DNA from: Cohnella thermotolerans DSM 17683
GTDB taxonomy: Bacteria; Bacillota; Bacilli; Paenibacillales; Paenibacillaceae
DNA length: 43,950 nucleotides
Reading direction: 5' to 3'
Assembly: GCF_000429825.1 (NCBI RefSeq)
Contig: NZ_KE386966.1
Span: forward strand, 32,600 to 76,549
In this document: positions 31,958-39,753 of the stretch, one piece after another
Layout: each line of letters begins with the position of its first letter
How positions within the stretch are numbered: position 1 is the first letter of the stretch
Translations under genes and position numbers: made by a program
Notes under the pieces: model-generated
The model's database searches: none
Told to the model about the DNA's origin: nothing
Seen by the model: only the letters and a program-made list of their open reading frames with translations

Positions 31958-32788
31958 TCACAATTGGACTTCAAACCAGTGCTTCGAGCCGGACAGCGCG
32001 AAGCGGCTGCCGGGCTGCAGCTCATAAATGAGACCCGGTTCGAGCCTTTCTCCGCCGGACAGGAACGTGCCGTTCGAGGAATGATGATCCTCCAGCAGGA
32101 ACAGACCGCGCTCCTCTTCGTACTTTAACGAACAATGCTTGCGGCTGACTTCGCTGGCGTCGTAAGGAAACAGCAGCCCGCATTGCGCGGCGTCCCTGCC
32201 GAGGGTCAGCCAACGGTCCGACACTTTGAAGCCGCTTCCCGCAAATTCCCCTTCAAGCCCCCACAGGCTGGGGCAGCCTTTCTCGGCCGGAAGGGCTGCT
32301 TCCGGGCGATCCGGCACGGGCGGCAGCGGAACGGTATATTCAGGCAAGGTATTCCGCGGATTGGCTGCGTTCGCCTTAGCGCCAAGGGGCTCGGGCCCGG
32401 ATCGAACGGGATCGCCCTCCGCCTCGTCGAAAGCCTCTTCCGCCTCGTCCTGCGCGTTCTTCGCCTTCGTCGTCATTTGCAAGAACGCAATAACGGCGAT
32501 GACCGCCACGGCGATTCCGATTCCCATCGCGGCCAGAAGCGGCAGCGTGCCGACGCTCGCCTGGGCGGCCGTCGCCGTCGTGCGATCGGCCGCATTCGCG
32601 GGCGCGGCGCCGAATCCGAAGCCTATCGCCGTTCCCGCTCCCCACAACCTCGCCGTTCTTGCAGGCGAACGGGTCTTCGTTCCCCGAGCCCTCCTCGATT
32701 GCTCCGGCGATCGCGCGCCGAGTCGGCACCTTCCTGTCACCAACGCCCGCAGGCCGGATCCCCGGACCCGGTCCACGACCGTCACCAT
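31958..32788 (-). CDS. Membrane protein with C-terminal FHA domain
   Basis: A 276-aa protein. An Arg-rich N-terminus is followed by two hydrophobic stretches: 48-65, ending in an ANA motif that looks like a signal-peptidase site, and 82-104, followed by lysines. An acidic linker and a proline-rich segment lead to an FHA domain (about 185-276) with the conserved GRD...SRKHC, and HHSSNGTFL. FHA domains bind phosphothreonine peptides, so this may recruit a partner phosphorylated by a Ser/Thr kinase at the membrane. GGGGGG lies 9 nt before the ATG at 32788. The promoter at 32871-32899 overlaps a cre-like site. Role not known. Confidence 0.8.
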   Translation of the reverse strand: MVTVVDRVRGSGLRALVTGRCRLGARSPEQSRRARGTKTRSPARTARLWGAGTAIGFGFGAAPANAADRTTATAAQASVGTLPLLAAMGIGIAVAVIAVIAFLQMTTKAKNAQDEAEEAFDEAEGDPVRSGPEPLGAKANAANPRNTLPEYTVPLPPVPDRPEAALPAEKGCPSLWGLEGEFAGSGFKVSDRWLTLGRDAAQCGLLFPYDASEVSRKHCSLKYEEERGLFLLEDHHSSNGTFLSGGERLEPGLIYELQPGSRFALSGSKHWFEVQL

Positions 32789-32870
32789 CAATTCGATCCC
32801 CCCTCTTATATCTATATCGGAACGAACGGGCAACGTCTTCACCCCCGGTTGGATGCGATTGATTCTGATT

Positions 32871-32899
32871 ATTGTAAACGCTTACTATTCCTTTGTAAA
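32871..32899 (-). promoter_or_regulatory. SigmaA-type promoter of the FHA gene with overlapping cre-like site
   Basis: On the minus strand TTTACA (32894-32899) and TACAAT (32871-32876) are 17 bp apart. On the plus strand TGTAAACGCTTACT (32873-32886) matches the CcpA cre consensus TGWAANCGNTNWCA except at its last base, and overlaps the -10 box, a position that would repress. Confidence 0.6.
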
Positions 32900-32978
32900 A
32901 AAGATTGTCCTCCGCTTGCCGGACACGACTCCAGTATACCGGAATTGTCGCCGGGCAGCAACGAAGACAACCCATTTT

Positions 32979-34421
32979 TTAGGCGTTATTAAGGTTATTT
33001 CCTGACATTAACTCCTCCCGCAGCCGCCGGTGAGAAGGGAGCTGATCGCAGATTTCATAACGGACCGGGGCTTCATGGGAACCAAGCCTTTCCAAGCCCC
33101 ACCGTTGCAGTTGACTAACGGATACGCGGTACCCTTGCCTTAACGTGACGTACGCCTGAACGATCTCTTCCCCGGACTCGTCTGACATTCCGACGACGGC
33201 GGCGTCTGCGATCCCCGGGTGTTTGCGCAGCTCGCGCTCGACGGCCCGTGGATAAATCGGCCCTTCTTCCTTCCGGATTCGGTTGATTTTGCGTTCGACG
33301 ACAGTGATAAAACCGTCCTCGTCCATGAAGGCCATATCTCCCGTTCGGAGCCAGCCGTCTATTCTCGTGCCTTCGGCGGCTTCCTTCCCGTTCCAATAGC
33401 TCGCCGCAATTTGCGGGCCTTTCAAGGCCAATTCGCCGACTTCCCCATGTGCGAGCGGTTCGAGATTCGACTCGCCTACGATTCTGACCTCGGTATCCGG
33501 AAGCGGAAGCCCGGTCGTTCCCGGCATTCGGAACCGGTTCGGCGGCTGCGCCAGCACGGCCGAGGCCGCTTCCGCAAGCCCGTACTCCGCCCGTTCCCGA
33601 GCGGCGTAATCCCTTCGTCCGAATGCCAGGTCGGCGAAATACCGGAGCAGCGCCTCCTCATCCTCATAACGCCAGGCCTCGTATTGAACGGCGCCGGCAA
33701 TCAAGTTGGCGTGCGTCAGCCTCGCGGCTTTGGGAACGCCCGTCGTCCCCCGCGTGTAGCGGATCATCGCCGCATCGTTCGCCGCGTCCGCCTCCACGCA
33801 AACCGCCGTATCCGCGAACGAACCGAGCAGACGGCTCCATCGCTCGATGCCGTCCTGGCGGGGAAGGAAGATTCCCTGTCTGCCGGGGCGGATATGCCGC
33901 AGCGAGCGAAGACGGCCGAGAAGAGCGCTTCGGCCGTCCGCGGCCGAAGTCGCGATCACCGTTCGCAGCGCCGTACCGTCCCGAAGGGAGGCGATTCCGG
34001 GCAGGCGGTCGTCCGATACGACCAGTGCTACGGCGCCGGTATCGACGAGCCGCCGCTTAGCTTCCTCTTCCTCTTCCTCTTCCTCTTCCGTATCAATGGG
34101 AACAACCACGGCTCCCGCCATCAGAGCGCCGAGGAACGCTACTAGCGATTGGACGCATGCGGGAAGCCATACGGCGACCCGGTCGCCCTTCGCGAAGCCG
34201 AGCCCATGCAAGGCGTTCCCGAATCTGCGGCTGGAACGCAGCAGGCTGGCGCAGGTCCAGGATGCGCCGATAGCAGGGACGCTCGCGGCCGGATGCTGTT
34301 CCGCCCAAGCGATTAGCAGCCGGGCGGCGTTCCCGCCGGGGTATTCGCATTGGTGCGGTACCTGCCAAGGATAACGGAGCAGCCACGGCTTTTCCGGCCG
34401 AACGTCGGGGGCAATATCCAC
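32979..34421 (-). CDS. Degenerate acyl-CoA synthetase-like protein (LcfA family, shortened)
   Basis: A 480-aa protein of the adenylate-forming (long-chain acyl-CoA synthetase) family. The N-terminus (KPWLLRYPWQVPHQCEYPG) and C-terminal half align with LcfA. The P-loop motif is YTRGTTGVPK (222-231), with R replacing the usual S. Only about 50 residues separate it from YGLAEAAS (280-287), far fewer than the roughly 140 in LcfA, so the A4 acyl-binding region is mostly gone. TGD (360-362) remains, but the catalytic A10 lysine is missing (LPSHRRLREELM). Residues 112-120 are nine glutamates encoded by a GAGGAA repeat. GTG start at 34421 behind AAGGAC. Probably inactive in thioester synthesis; role unknown. 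Confidence 0.75.
   Translation of the reverse strand: MDIAPDVRPEKPWLLRYPWQVPHQCEYPGGNAARLLIAWAEQHPAASVPAIGASWTCASLLRSSRRFGNALHGLGFAKGDRVAVWLPACVQSLVAFLGALMAGAVVVPIDTEEEEEEEEEAKRRLVDTGAVALVVSDDRLPGIASLRDGTALRTVIATSAADGRSALLGRLRSLRHIRPGRQGIFLPRQDGIERWSRLLGSFADTAVCVEADAANDAAMIRYTRGTTGVPKAARLTHANLIAGAVQYEAWRYEDEEALLRYFADLAFGRRDYAARERAEYGLAEAASAVLAQPPNRFRMPGTTGLPLPDTEVRIVGESNLEPLAHGEVGELALKGPQIAASYWNGKEAAEGTRIDGWLRTGDMAFMDEDGFITVVERKINRIRKEEGPIYPRAVERELRKHPGIADAAVVGMSDESGEEIVQAYVTLRQGYRVSVSQLQRWGLERLGSHEAPVRYEICDQLPSHRRLREELMSGNNLNNA
34061..34089. repeat. Hexanucleotide microsatellite inside the acyl-CoA synthetase-like gene
   Basis: CTTCCT is repeated almost five times in a row (GAGGAA on the coding strand). 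Slippage by one unit would add or remove two glutamates without changing frame. Confidence 0.85.
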
Positions 34422-34506
34422 TTTGATCCCGTCCTTTTCCCTCTTGTTTTAACCAATTTATTCGGTTACCTGTCCAAACTATGACTGCGGCGCGCGGCAG
34501 CCGATA

Positions 34507-34550
34507 ACAAAAGAGAACCCCCGTCCGGCGTCTGCGCCAGGCGGGGGTTG
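34507..34550 (-). terminator. Terminator of the stalk-domain gene
   Basis: On the minus strand AACCCCCG pairs with CGGGGGTT around an inner CTGGCG/CGCCGG hairpin and is followed by TCTCTTTTG. Confidence 0.8.
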
Positions 34551-34565
34551 AGGAAAGACTACCTT

Positions 34566-35744
34566 CTATAGTTGCTCTTGCTTAAGCACGTATTCCGTTT
34601 GATCGAACAGCCACTTGCCGTCTTGCTTCACAAGTTCGTTCCCTTGAATCAAGCGAATCTTCACGTCTTGCTCCTTCACTTCGGCGATTTTGGACTGCAC
34701 GACGACGGCACGGTCGTCGCCGAAGCTGACGATGGCCGACTTCTCGATCGTGTAGGTAATGTCAACCTGCGAGAAAACATTCTTCAGCGATTCCAAAGTC
34801 TCATCCAATCCCTCGAAGGGGACGACCGTCGCCTTGAACGCATCCGTATCCTCGGCGTTGTAAGCGTCGTTCTGCGCTTTAAGCAGCGCATCGATGGCTG
34901 CTTTGTCTTCGTCGGGAACGGCAACGGCCTGATTCAGCAGAGCGTCCGGGTTGTCGTATTCGACGCCCAGCGTTTCGATGTTGTAAATCAGCCATTGGCC
35001 CGAGGCGTCCGGATGCAGCGTATATTGATTTTCCGAAGTGTTGTTGAAATAATAGTCCCCGCTGACCCGCTCCGTCCGCTCCTTCGTCACAACGACGGCT
35101 TCGTCCTTGGAGAAGGAGACGATTTTCTTGTCCAAAACGGTGGTGGACGTTTTTACCCGCTCCATCCGTGCCGGAAGCGTCTGTTCTAACGCCTCGCGAA
35201 TCGGAGCGTCTTCCGCGACCAACTGGATGATCCCCTTCGAATCCGAAGCGGCTTCAGCCAGCTTAAGCTTATCGAAGAGGCCGAGAACGGCCGCTTTCTC
35301 CTGGGCGGTCGGTCCCTTGTCCACGATTTGAACGGTGGACGCCGCCGCATCCCAGCTGACGTCCTTGCCGGACAGCGTCGCGATGAAGCGTACGCCTACG
35401 ACCGTGCGTCCGGACAACGATTGCAGCTGCCCGTTGATGGGAACGGTCTTGCCGTCCACGAACGCGACGTCGCCGCCTACGGTCATTTTGATCTCGTGTT
35501 CGTCCGATTTGGCCTGGATCGTCTTCGTCTTGGCATCGTAGTTGATCGTGTACCCCAGCTGCGTAAACAAGGACCGAAACTCCACGAAGGTGCTTCCTTT
35601 AATGCTTGCCGGAGCGACCTGAAAGGTCAGCGCTTTCCCGTTCAACAGAACTTTAATCTCTTGCGGCTTGCTCGCCGCCGAAGCCGTTCCGGCCAGTCCG
35701 AACAGCAGCAGCCCGGTCAATCCGAGCATCGACCAACGTTTCAC
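34566..35744 (-). CDS. Secreted protein with copper-amine-oxidase-like stalk domain
   Basis: A 392-aa exported protein. A signal peptide (1-23, ending ASA) precedes a copper amine oxidase N-terminal-like stalk domain (about 25-135: EIKVLLNGKALTF, FVEFRSLFTQLGYTINYD and GRTVVGVRFIATLSGKDVSWD), abundant in paenibacilli and without oxidase activity. Two similar NTF2/SnoaL-like segments follow (about 145-265 and 275-392), each with AVVVTKER or AVVVQSKI and a Y-x-L-x-x-D or K-W-L-F-D ending. Starts at a GTG at 35744 behind GGGGAA. Probably a cell-surface stress or envelope protein; function not determined. Confidence 0.8.
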   Translation of the reverse strand: MKRWSMLGLTGLLLFGLAGTASAASKPQEIKVLLNGKALTFQVAPASIKGSTFVEFRSLFTQLGYTINYDAKTKTIQAKSDEHEIKMTVGGDVAFVDGKTVPINGQLQSLSGRTVVGVRFIATLSGKDVSWDAAASTVQIVDKGPTAQEKAAVLGLFDKLKLAEAASDSKGIIQLVAEDAPIREALEQTLPARMERVKTSTTVLDKKIVSFSKDEAVVVTKERTERVSGDYYFNNTSENQYTLHPDASGQWLIYNIETLGVEYDNPDALLNQAVAVPDEDKAAIDALLKAQNDAYNAEDTDAFKATVVPFEGLDETLESLKNVFSQVDITYTIEKSAIVSFGDDRAVVVQSKIAEVKEQDVKIRLIQGNELVKQDGKWLFDQTEYVLKQEQL

Positions 35745-35864
35745 TTATGCATTCCCCTTCTCCCATGAATTGTAAAACTATTCTTCTAATGTAGGACAAG
35801 TTCTTCCAGGGATCAACGGGGAAATCGCATTTTAACCAAAATTTTAAATGCGCCGGACGCGCTT

Positions 35865-36434
35865 TTAGCCGAGAAGGTCCGCCAAATCCTGCAGGCTCGG
35901 CTTGCGGAATTCGACCGTGACCTTCCCGCCTTCGAGCCGAACGTCCCGGACTTTCAGCAGCTTCGGCAATTCGTCTCCCAGCGGTATGACCACATCGTCG
36001 ACGGTCCCTTCGGGCAATCGAATGTCCTTCAGCTTCGCCTCGACCACCTCGGCGATCAAATTCGGACTTTCCCATCTGACCCGGTACGCAATCTGCAAGC
36101 CGAGGGGCACGCGGTTTCTCCATTTGGCGTTCACGTCCGCGACGAGGAGACGGTCTTCCAGCCGGAACCGGGCTCCCGTAATGAGCAATCCGGGCCGGTA
36201 TTCGGGCTCGGCCGCGAGCTGCTTCTTGCCCAGATTGTCGACATCCTCCTCCGACAGAACGAGCTCGGGCTTCAGGCGGCGGACCATATCCAGCGCGCGC
36301 TGCTCCAGCGGCACTTCTTCGTATTGAAGATCGAGCGGCTGCGACGGCGACACGTACCAATAAGCGCCCGCCGCGGCTCCCCCCGCCAGAACGATTAGAA
36401 TCAGTAAAGCGACGAGCCATTTTCTCACGAACAT
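35865..36434 (-). CDS. Single-pass membrane protein of unknown function
   Basis: A 189-aa protein with one N-terminal membrane anchor (about 5-27, WLVALLILIVLAGGAAAGAYWY) and a predicted extracytoplasmic domain rich in beta-strand patterns (FRLEDRLLVADVNAKWRNRVPLGLQIAYRVRW and VRDVRLEGGKVTVEFR). No catalytic motif is seen. The overall form resembles YpmS-type DUF2140 proteins, but I cannot assign it to a family. Start at the ATG at 36434 behind AAGGAG; an upstream continuation of the frame is antisense to the T-box leader. It is divergent from ilvA. Confidence 0.65.
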   Translation of the reverse strand: MFVRKWLVALLILIVLAGGAAAGAYWYVSPSQPLDLQYEEVPLEQRALDMVRRLKPELVLSEEDVDNLGKKQLAAEPEYRPGLLITGARFRLEDRLLVADVNAKWRNRVPLGLQIAYRVRWESPNLIAEVVEAKLKDIRLPEGTVDDVVIPLGDELPKLLKVRDVRLEGGKVTVEFRKPSLQDLADLLG

Positions 36435-36466
36435 CCGCTCCTTCCCGATTTTTGACGAAACGATGA

Positions 36467-36495
36467 TTGACTTCGGGCTTACGTAAGAGTATAAC
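36467..36495 (+). promoter_or_regulatory. SigmaA-type promoter of the T-box/ilvA unit
   Basis: TTGACT (36467-36472) and TATAAC (36490-36495) are 17 bp apart, about 30 bp upstream of the first structured element of the T-box. Confidence 0.65.
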
Positions 36496-36514
36496 ATTAG
36501 ATAAAATTCAATGA

Positions 36515-36776
36515 AGGGAACACGTTCCCCGCTCCCTCGAACCCCAGAGAATCGGCGATTGCTGCGAGCCGACGTTCGAGCCCGGCGGAATATCCTCCCC
36601 GAGAAGCCGCGCCGAACGTCTTCGTAAGCGCGGACGGCCGCCCCCGTTACGGGCCTCGCGTCTCCTGGCGGGACGCGGCTGGAGTGCCTTCGGACGAAGC
36701 GGATGCATACGCTGGCGTTCAAGGAACGAGGGTGGTACCACGGATGACAATCCGTCCCTTTCGGGACGGTTTTTTT
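36515..36776 (+). ncRNA. T-box riboswitch leader upstream of ilvA
   Basis: A T-box leader that senses uncharged tRNA. Stem I is visible: CTCGAAC (36536-36542) pairs with GTTCGAG (36574-36580), and TCGGC (36552-36556) with GCCGA (36568-36572) around the GATTGCTGCGA apical loop. ATC at 36592-36594 lies on the 3' side where the specifier is expected, fitting tRNA-Ile. The T-box core AGGGTGGTACCACGG is at 36729-36743. The intrinsic terminator CCGTCCC/GGGACGG plus seven Ts is at 36752-36776. Uncharged tRNA-Ile would favour the antiterminator and let ilvA be transcribed. The specifier identity is inferred. Confidence 0.92.
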
Positions 36777-36856
36777 GCGTTTAGGATGGAAGTTTTCCGT
36801 TGCGGCCGAGTAAGCCGTTTATCGTTTTTGACTTTCCGAACGAAAGGGTGTTTCCG

Positions 36857-38122
36857 ATGTCGAATACGTCTTCCGAAACCGATGTCCGTCTCGAGGATAT
36901 TTTGCACGCCCACCGCGTTCTGCAGCCGGTCGTCGTTCCGACGCCGCTTCAGCCGAACCGTGGATTGTCCGTTAAATACGGCTGCAACGTCTTTTTGAAA
37001 CGGGAGGACTTGCAGGTCGTGCGTTCGTTCAAGATCAGGGGCGCGTACAATCTGATCTCTTCGCTGCCGGAAGAAGTGCGCAAGAACGGCGTCATCTGCG
37101 CCAGCGCCGGCAACCACGCCCAGGGTGTCGCCTATTCGTGCCATGCGCTCGGCATTCGCGGCATCGTCTACATGCCGACCACGACGCCCCGGCAGAAGAT
37201 CAACCAGGTGAAGCTGTTCGGCGGAGACTACGTGGAGGTTCGCCTGCTCGGCGACACGTTCGACGACGCCTACGCCGAAGCCGTGCGCGCCAGCGAGCGG
37301 GAAGGACTGCCGTTCGTCCACCCGTTCGACGATCCGCGCATCGTCGCGGGCAACGGCACCGTCGGCAAGGAGATCGTCGAAGCGAGCTCGCAGCCGATCG
37401 ACGTCGTGCTCGTGACCGTCGGCGGTGGCGGTCTGGCCGCCGGCGTCGCCGCTTATGTGAAGAAAGCGAGCCCCTCGACCGTCGTCATCGGCGTCGAACC
37501 GGAGGGAGCCGCTTCGATGCTTCGGTCCAGGGAAGCCAAGTCCGTCGTTGCGTTGGACGAGATCGACAAGTTCGTCGACGGCGCGGCGGTCAAGCGGGTC
37601 GGGGACTTGACGTTCGCGATGTGCGAGGAGCTGCTGGACGAGATCGTCACCGTGCCGGAGGGCCGGGTGTGCACGACGATTCTCGAGCTGTACAACGAGC
37701 ATGCGATCGTCGCCGAGCCCGCGGGAGCATTGTCCGTAGCGGCTTTGTCCGCGCTCTCCGACCGGCTGAAGGGCAAAAATGTCGTCTGCATCCTCAGCGG
37801 AGGCAACAACGACATCGACCGGATGCAGGAGATCAAGGAACGGTCCATGATTTACGAAGGGCTCAAACACTATTTCATGATCAATTTCCCCCAGCGCGCC
37901 GGCGCCTTGCGGGAATTTCTGGACGACGTGCTCGGCCCGACCGACGATATCGTGCAGTTCGAATATACCAAAAAGCACAACAAAGAGAACGGACCCGCGC
38001 TTGTCGGCATCGAGCTGAAGAGCCGCGAGGATTACGAGCCGCTCATCGCGCGAATGAACCGCAAGGGCTTCGTGTTCATGGAGCTGAACAAGGATCCGTT
38101 ATTGTTCAACCTGCTGATCTGA
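36857..38122 (+). CDS. ilvA: Threonine ammonia-lyase (threonine dehydratase) IlvA
   Basis: A 421-aa biosynthetic enzyme that deaminates threonine to 2-oxobutanoate, the first step to isoleucine. The Schiff-base lysine is K59 in VRSFKIRGAYN, the SAGNHAQG loop binds substrate, and VTVGGGGLAAG binds the PLP phosphate. The C-terminal 80 residues (from about 340, HYFMINFPQRAGALREFLDDVLG) form one ACT-like regulatory domain, the short Bacillus form. AAAGGGTG lies 7 nt before the ATG at 36857, so the in-frame ATG at 36800, within the leader, is not used. Controlled by the T-box; a strong terminator follows. Confidence 0.95.
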   Translation: MSNTSSETDVRLEDILHAHRVLQPVVVPTPLQPNRGLSVKYGCNVFLKREDLQVVRSFKIRGAYNLISSLPEEVRKNGVICASAGNHAQGVAYSCHALGIRGIVYMPTTTPRQKINQVKLFGGDYVEVRLLGDTFDDAYAEAVRASEREGLPFVHPFDDPRIVAGNGTVGKEIVEASSQPIDVVLVTVGGGGLAAGVAAYVKKASPSTVVIGVEPEGAASMLRSREAKSVVALDEIDKFVDGAAVKRVGDLTFAMCEELLDEIVTVPEGRVCTTILELYNEHAIVAEPAGALSVAALSALSDRLKGKNVVCILSGGNNDIDRMQEIKERSMIYEGLKHYFMINFPQRAGALREFLDDVLGPTDDIVQFEYTKKHNKENGPALVGIELKSREDYEPLIARMNRKGFVFMELNKDPLLFNLLI

Positions 38123-38135
38123 AGCGCAGGCTCCC

Positions 38136-38160
38136 GTCCCCCTCGAGGGGGACTTTTTTT
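38136..38160 (+). terminator. Rho-independent terminator of ilvA
   Basis: GTCCCCCTC and GAGGGGGAC form a near-perfect stem with almost no loop, followed by seven Ts, 14 bp after the ilvA stop. Confidence 0.9.
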
Positions 38161-38166
38161 GTTCGG

Positions 38167-38243
38167 CGGCTTACAGCTCGCACATCCGCACGGCGCGACG
38201 CTGTAACACGCTAACGTCGGCTTACAGCACACAAATCCGCACG
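38167..38243. repeat. 26-bp direct repeat, 51-bp period, downstream of ilvA
   Basis: Units at 38167-38192 and 38218-38243 share 23 of 26 positions, starting CGGCTTACAGC and ending TCCGCACG. They lie in a gene-free gap after ilvA. Purpose unknown; it may be a remnant of a longer intergenic repeat. Confidence 0.6.
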
Positions 38244-38291
38244 TCACGGTGCACTAATCCGACGCTATCACCATCGTGCTTCCGCTAACCG

Positions 38292-38327
38292 GCCTCGATT
38301 CGGCCCTCCAGCCGAACGAGGCTTTTT
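38292..38327 (+). terminator. Second terminator-like hairpin after ilvA
   Basis: GCCTCGATTCGGC (38292-38304) pairs with GCCGAACGAGGC (38311-38322) with one bulge, followed by TTTTT. It may back up the ilvA terminator. The rest of 38244-38535 shows only the ribosome site for the next gene. Confidence 0.75.
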
Positions 38328-38535
38328 CTTGCCTTCACCGATGCCCTGGCCCCGCGCCCGCCGCTCCGTTCGAAACATTTAACGCAGCACGGGTTCTTTT
38401 TCATGTGCCGTTAATCGGGAATTTACAAGCGCCCGGTACATTAAGATAGAACAGAGGACCGGCCCCGAGCGGGATTTCCATGCGCCGGTTGGGGGAACAA
38501 TTGTGCATGGACGACTTGTAAAGGAGAGAATACGG

Positions 38536-39705
38536 ATGCGGGAGATCGCGAACCGAATCGCCGGACTGAAAATTCTCATCGTTTACGCCAGCTTCGGGGA
38601 AGGGCACCGGCAAGTCGCGATCGCGCTCAAGCAAAGTTTCTCTGGGCTTGGCGCGGCGAATGTCGTCCTTCTCGATCTGTTGGCGGAATCCCACCCTTTT
38701 CTGAACGAGTTCAGCCGCTTTTTTTATCTGAAAAGCTATTCCTTATGGCCCCAGGTGTACGGCTGGATGTACGACGCCACCCGGAGCCTCAAGCCGAATT
38801 CCCTGTTCTTCCACTGGCTGCATTCCTTCGGAGCGGCCACGCTGCGCCGTCTGATCGACAAAGAGCGTCCCGACGCAATCATTCATACTTTTCCGATGAT
38901 GGTTCTGCCTCTGATCGCCAAGCGGGTCCGCCGTCCGATCCCGATGTACAACGTCGTGACGGACTTCGATTTGCACATGCGGTGGGTCCACCCGATGGTG
39001 GAAAAATATTACGTCGCCACCGACGACCTGCGCGACGCCCTGGTCCAGAAAGGCGTTCCGTCCGCCCGCGTCGCAGTGACCGGCATTCCGCTCCGGCCCC
39101 CCTCCTCCGGCGCCCGAGCCGGAGCTTGCGTCGCCGAGCGCTACGGCCTCAATCCTTCGCGGCCGACGGTGCTCGTCATGGCGGGCGCATACGGCGTGCT
39201 GGCCGGCATCCGCGATCTTTGCCGCCAGCTGACGAGCGCCGGACAGGCGCAAATCGCGCTTGTCTGCGGCCGCAACCGTACGCTGGAGGCCAATATGCGA
39301 CAGGAATTCGGATCGGCGAACGGCAACGTTCAAGTCTACGGCTATGTCGAGCAGATCGACGAATTGATGAGCCTCTCCTCCTGCATCGTCACCAAGCCGG
39401 GCGGTCTGACCTTGTCGGAAGCGCTGCATGCCGGGCTCCCCATCTTCCTCTATCGGCCGATGCCAGGCCAGGAACGGAACAACGCCCGCTATCTCGCCGC
39501 CAAAGGAGCCGCCGTCATCTGCCGCACGCCCCGCGAGCTGGCTTCCTCCGTGACCGGGCTGCTCGGCGATCCCGCGCGGCGAAACGCCATGCGACGCGCC
39601 ATCGGCGCGCTCCGCAAAGAGAGAGCCGCAGACCGCATCGCCTTGGACATCGCACAAAATTTACCTATAATCAGATTTAACGAAAACAGTGTAAACGGAA
39701 CGTAA
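38536..39705 (+). CDS. ugtP: Diacylglycerol glucosyltransferase, UgtP-like
   Basis: A 389-aa GT28 family glycosyltransferase closely resembling UgtP, which adds glucose from UDP-glucose to diacylglycerol to make glycolipids and lipoteichoic acid anchors. The N-terminal MGDG-synthase domain shows GEGH (21-24), FPMMVLPLIAKR and NVVTDFDLHMRWVHPMVEKYYVATDDL; the C-terminal domain shows VLVMAGAYGVL and the nucleotide-sugar site CIVTKPGGLTLSEALHAGLPI. AAGGAGAG lies 7 nt before the ATG at 38536. UgtP in Bacillus also couples nutrition to cell division; whether that holds here is unknown. Confidence 0.88.
   Translation: MREIANRIAGLKILIVYASFGEGHRQVAIALKQSFSGLGAANVVLLDLLAESHPFLNEFSRFFYLKSYSLWPQVYGWMYDATRSLKPNSLFFHWLHSFGAATLRRLIDKERPDAIIHTFPMMVLPLIAKRVRRPIPMYNVVTDFDLHMRWVHPMVEKYYVATDDLRDALVQKGVPSARVAVTGIPLRPPSSGARAGACVAERYGLNPSRPTVLVMAGAYGVLAGIRDLCRQLTSAGQAQIALVCGRNRTLEANMRQEFGSANGNVQVYGYVEQIDELMSLSSCIVTKPGGLTLSEALHAGLPIFLYRPMPGQERNNARYLAAKGAAVICRTPRELASSVTGLLGDPARRNAMRRAIGALRKERAADRIALDIAQNLPIIRFNENSVNGT
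39643..39671 (+). promoter_or_regulatory. Promoter for the MFS gene inside the end of ugtP
   Basis: TTGGAC (39643-39648) and TATAAT (39666-39671) are 17 bp apart, within the last codons of ugtP and about 82 bp before the MFS start. Confidence 0.6.
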
Positions 39706-39753
39706 CCCGGCCTCTCGCGTAGAACATAAACGACAGGAAAAAGGAGACCTCCG

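Noticed and set aside
34061..34089. CTTCCT repeat as a CRISPR-like or regulatory repeat
   Set aside because: It is a simple coding microsatellite with no spacers.
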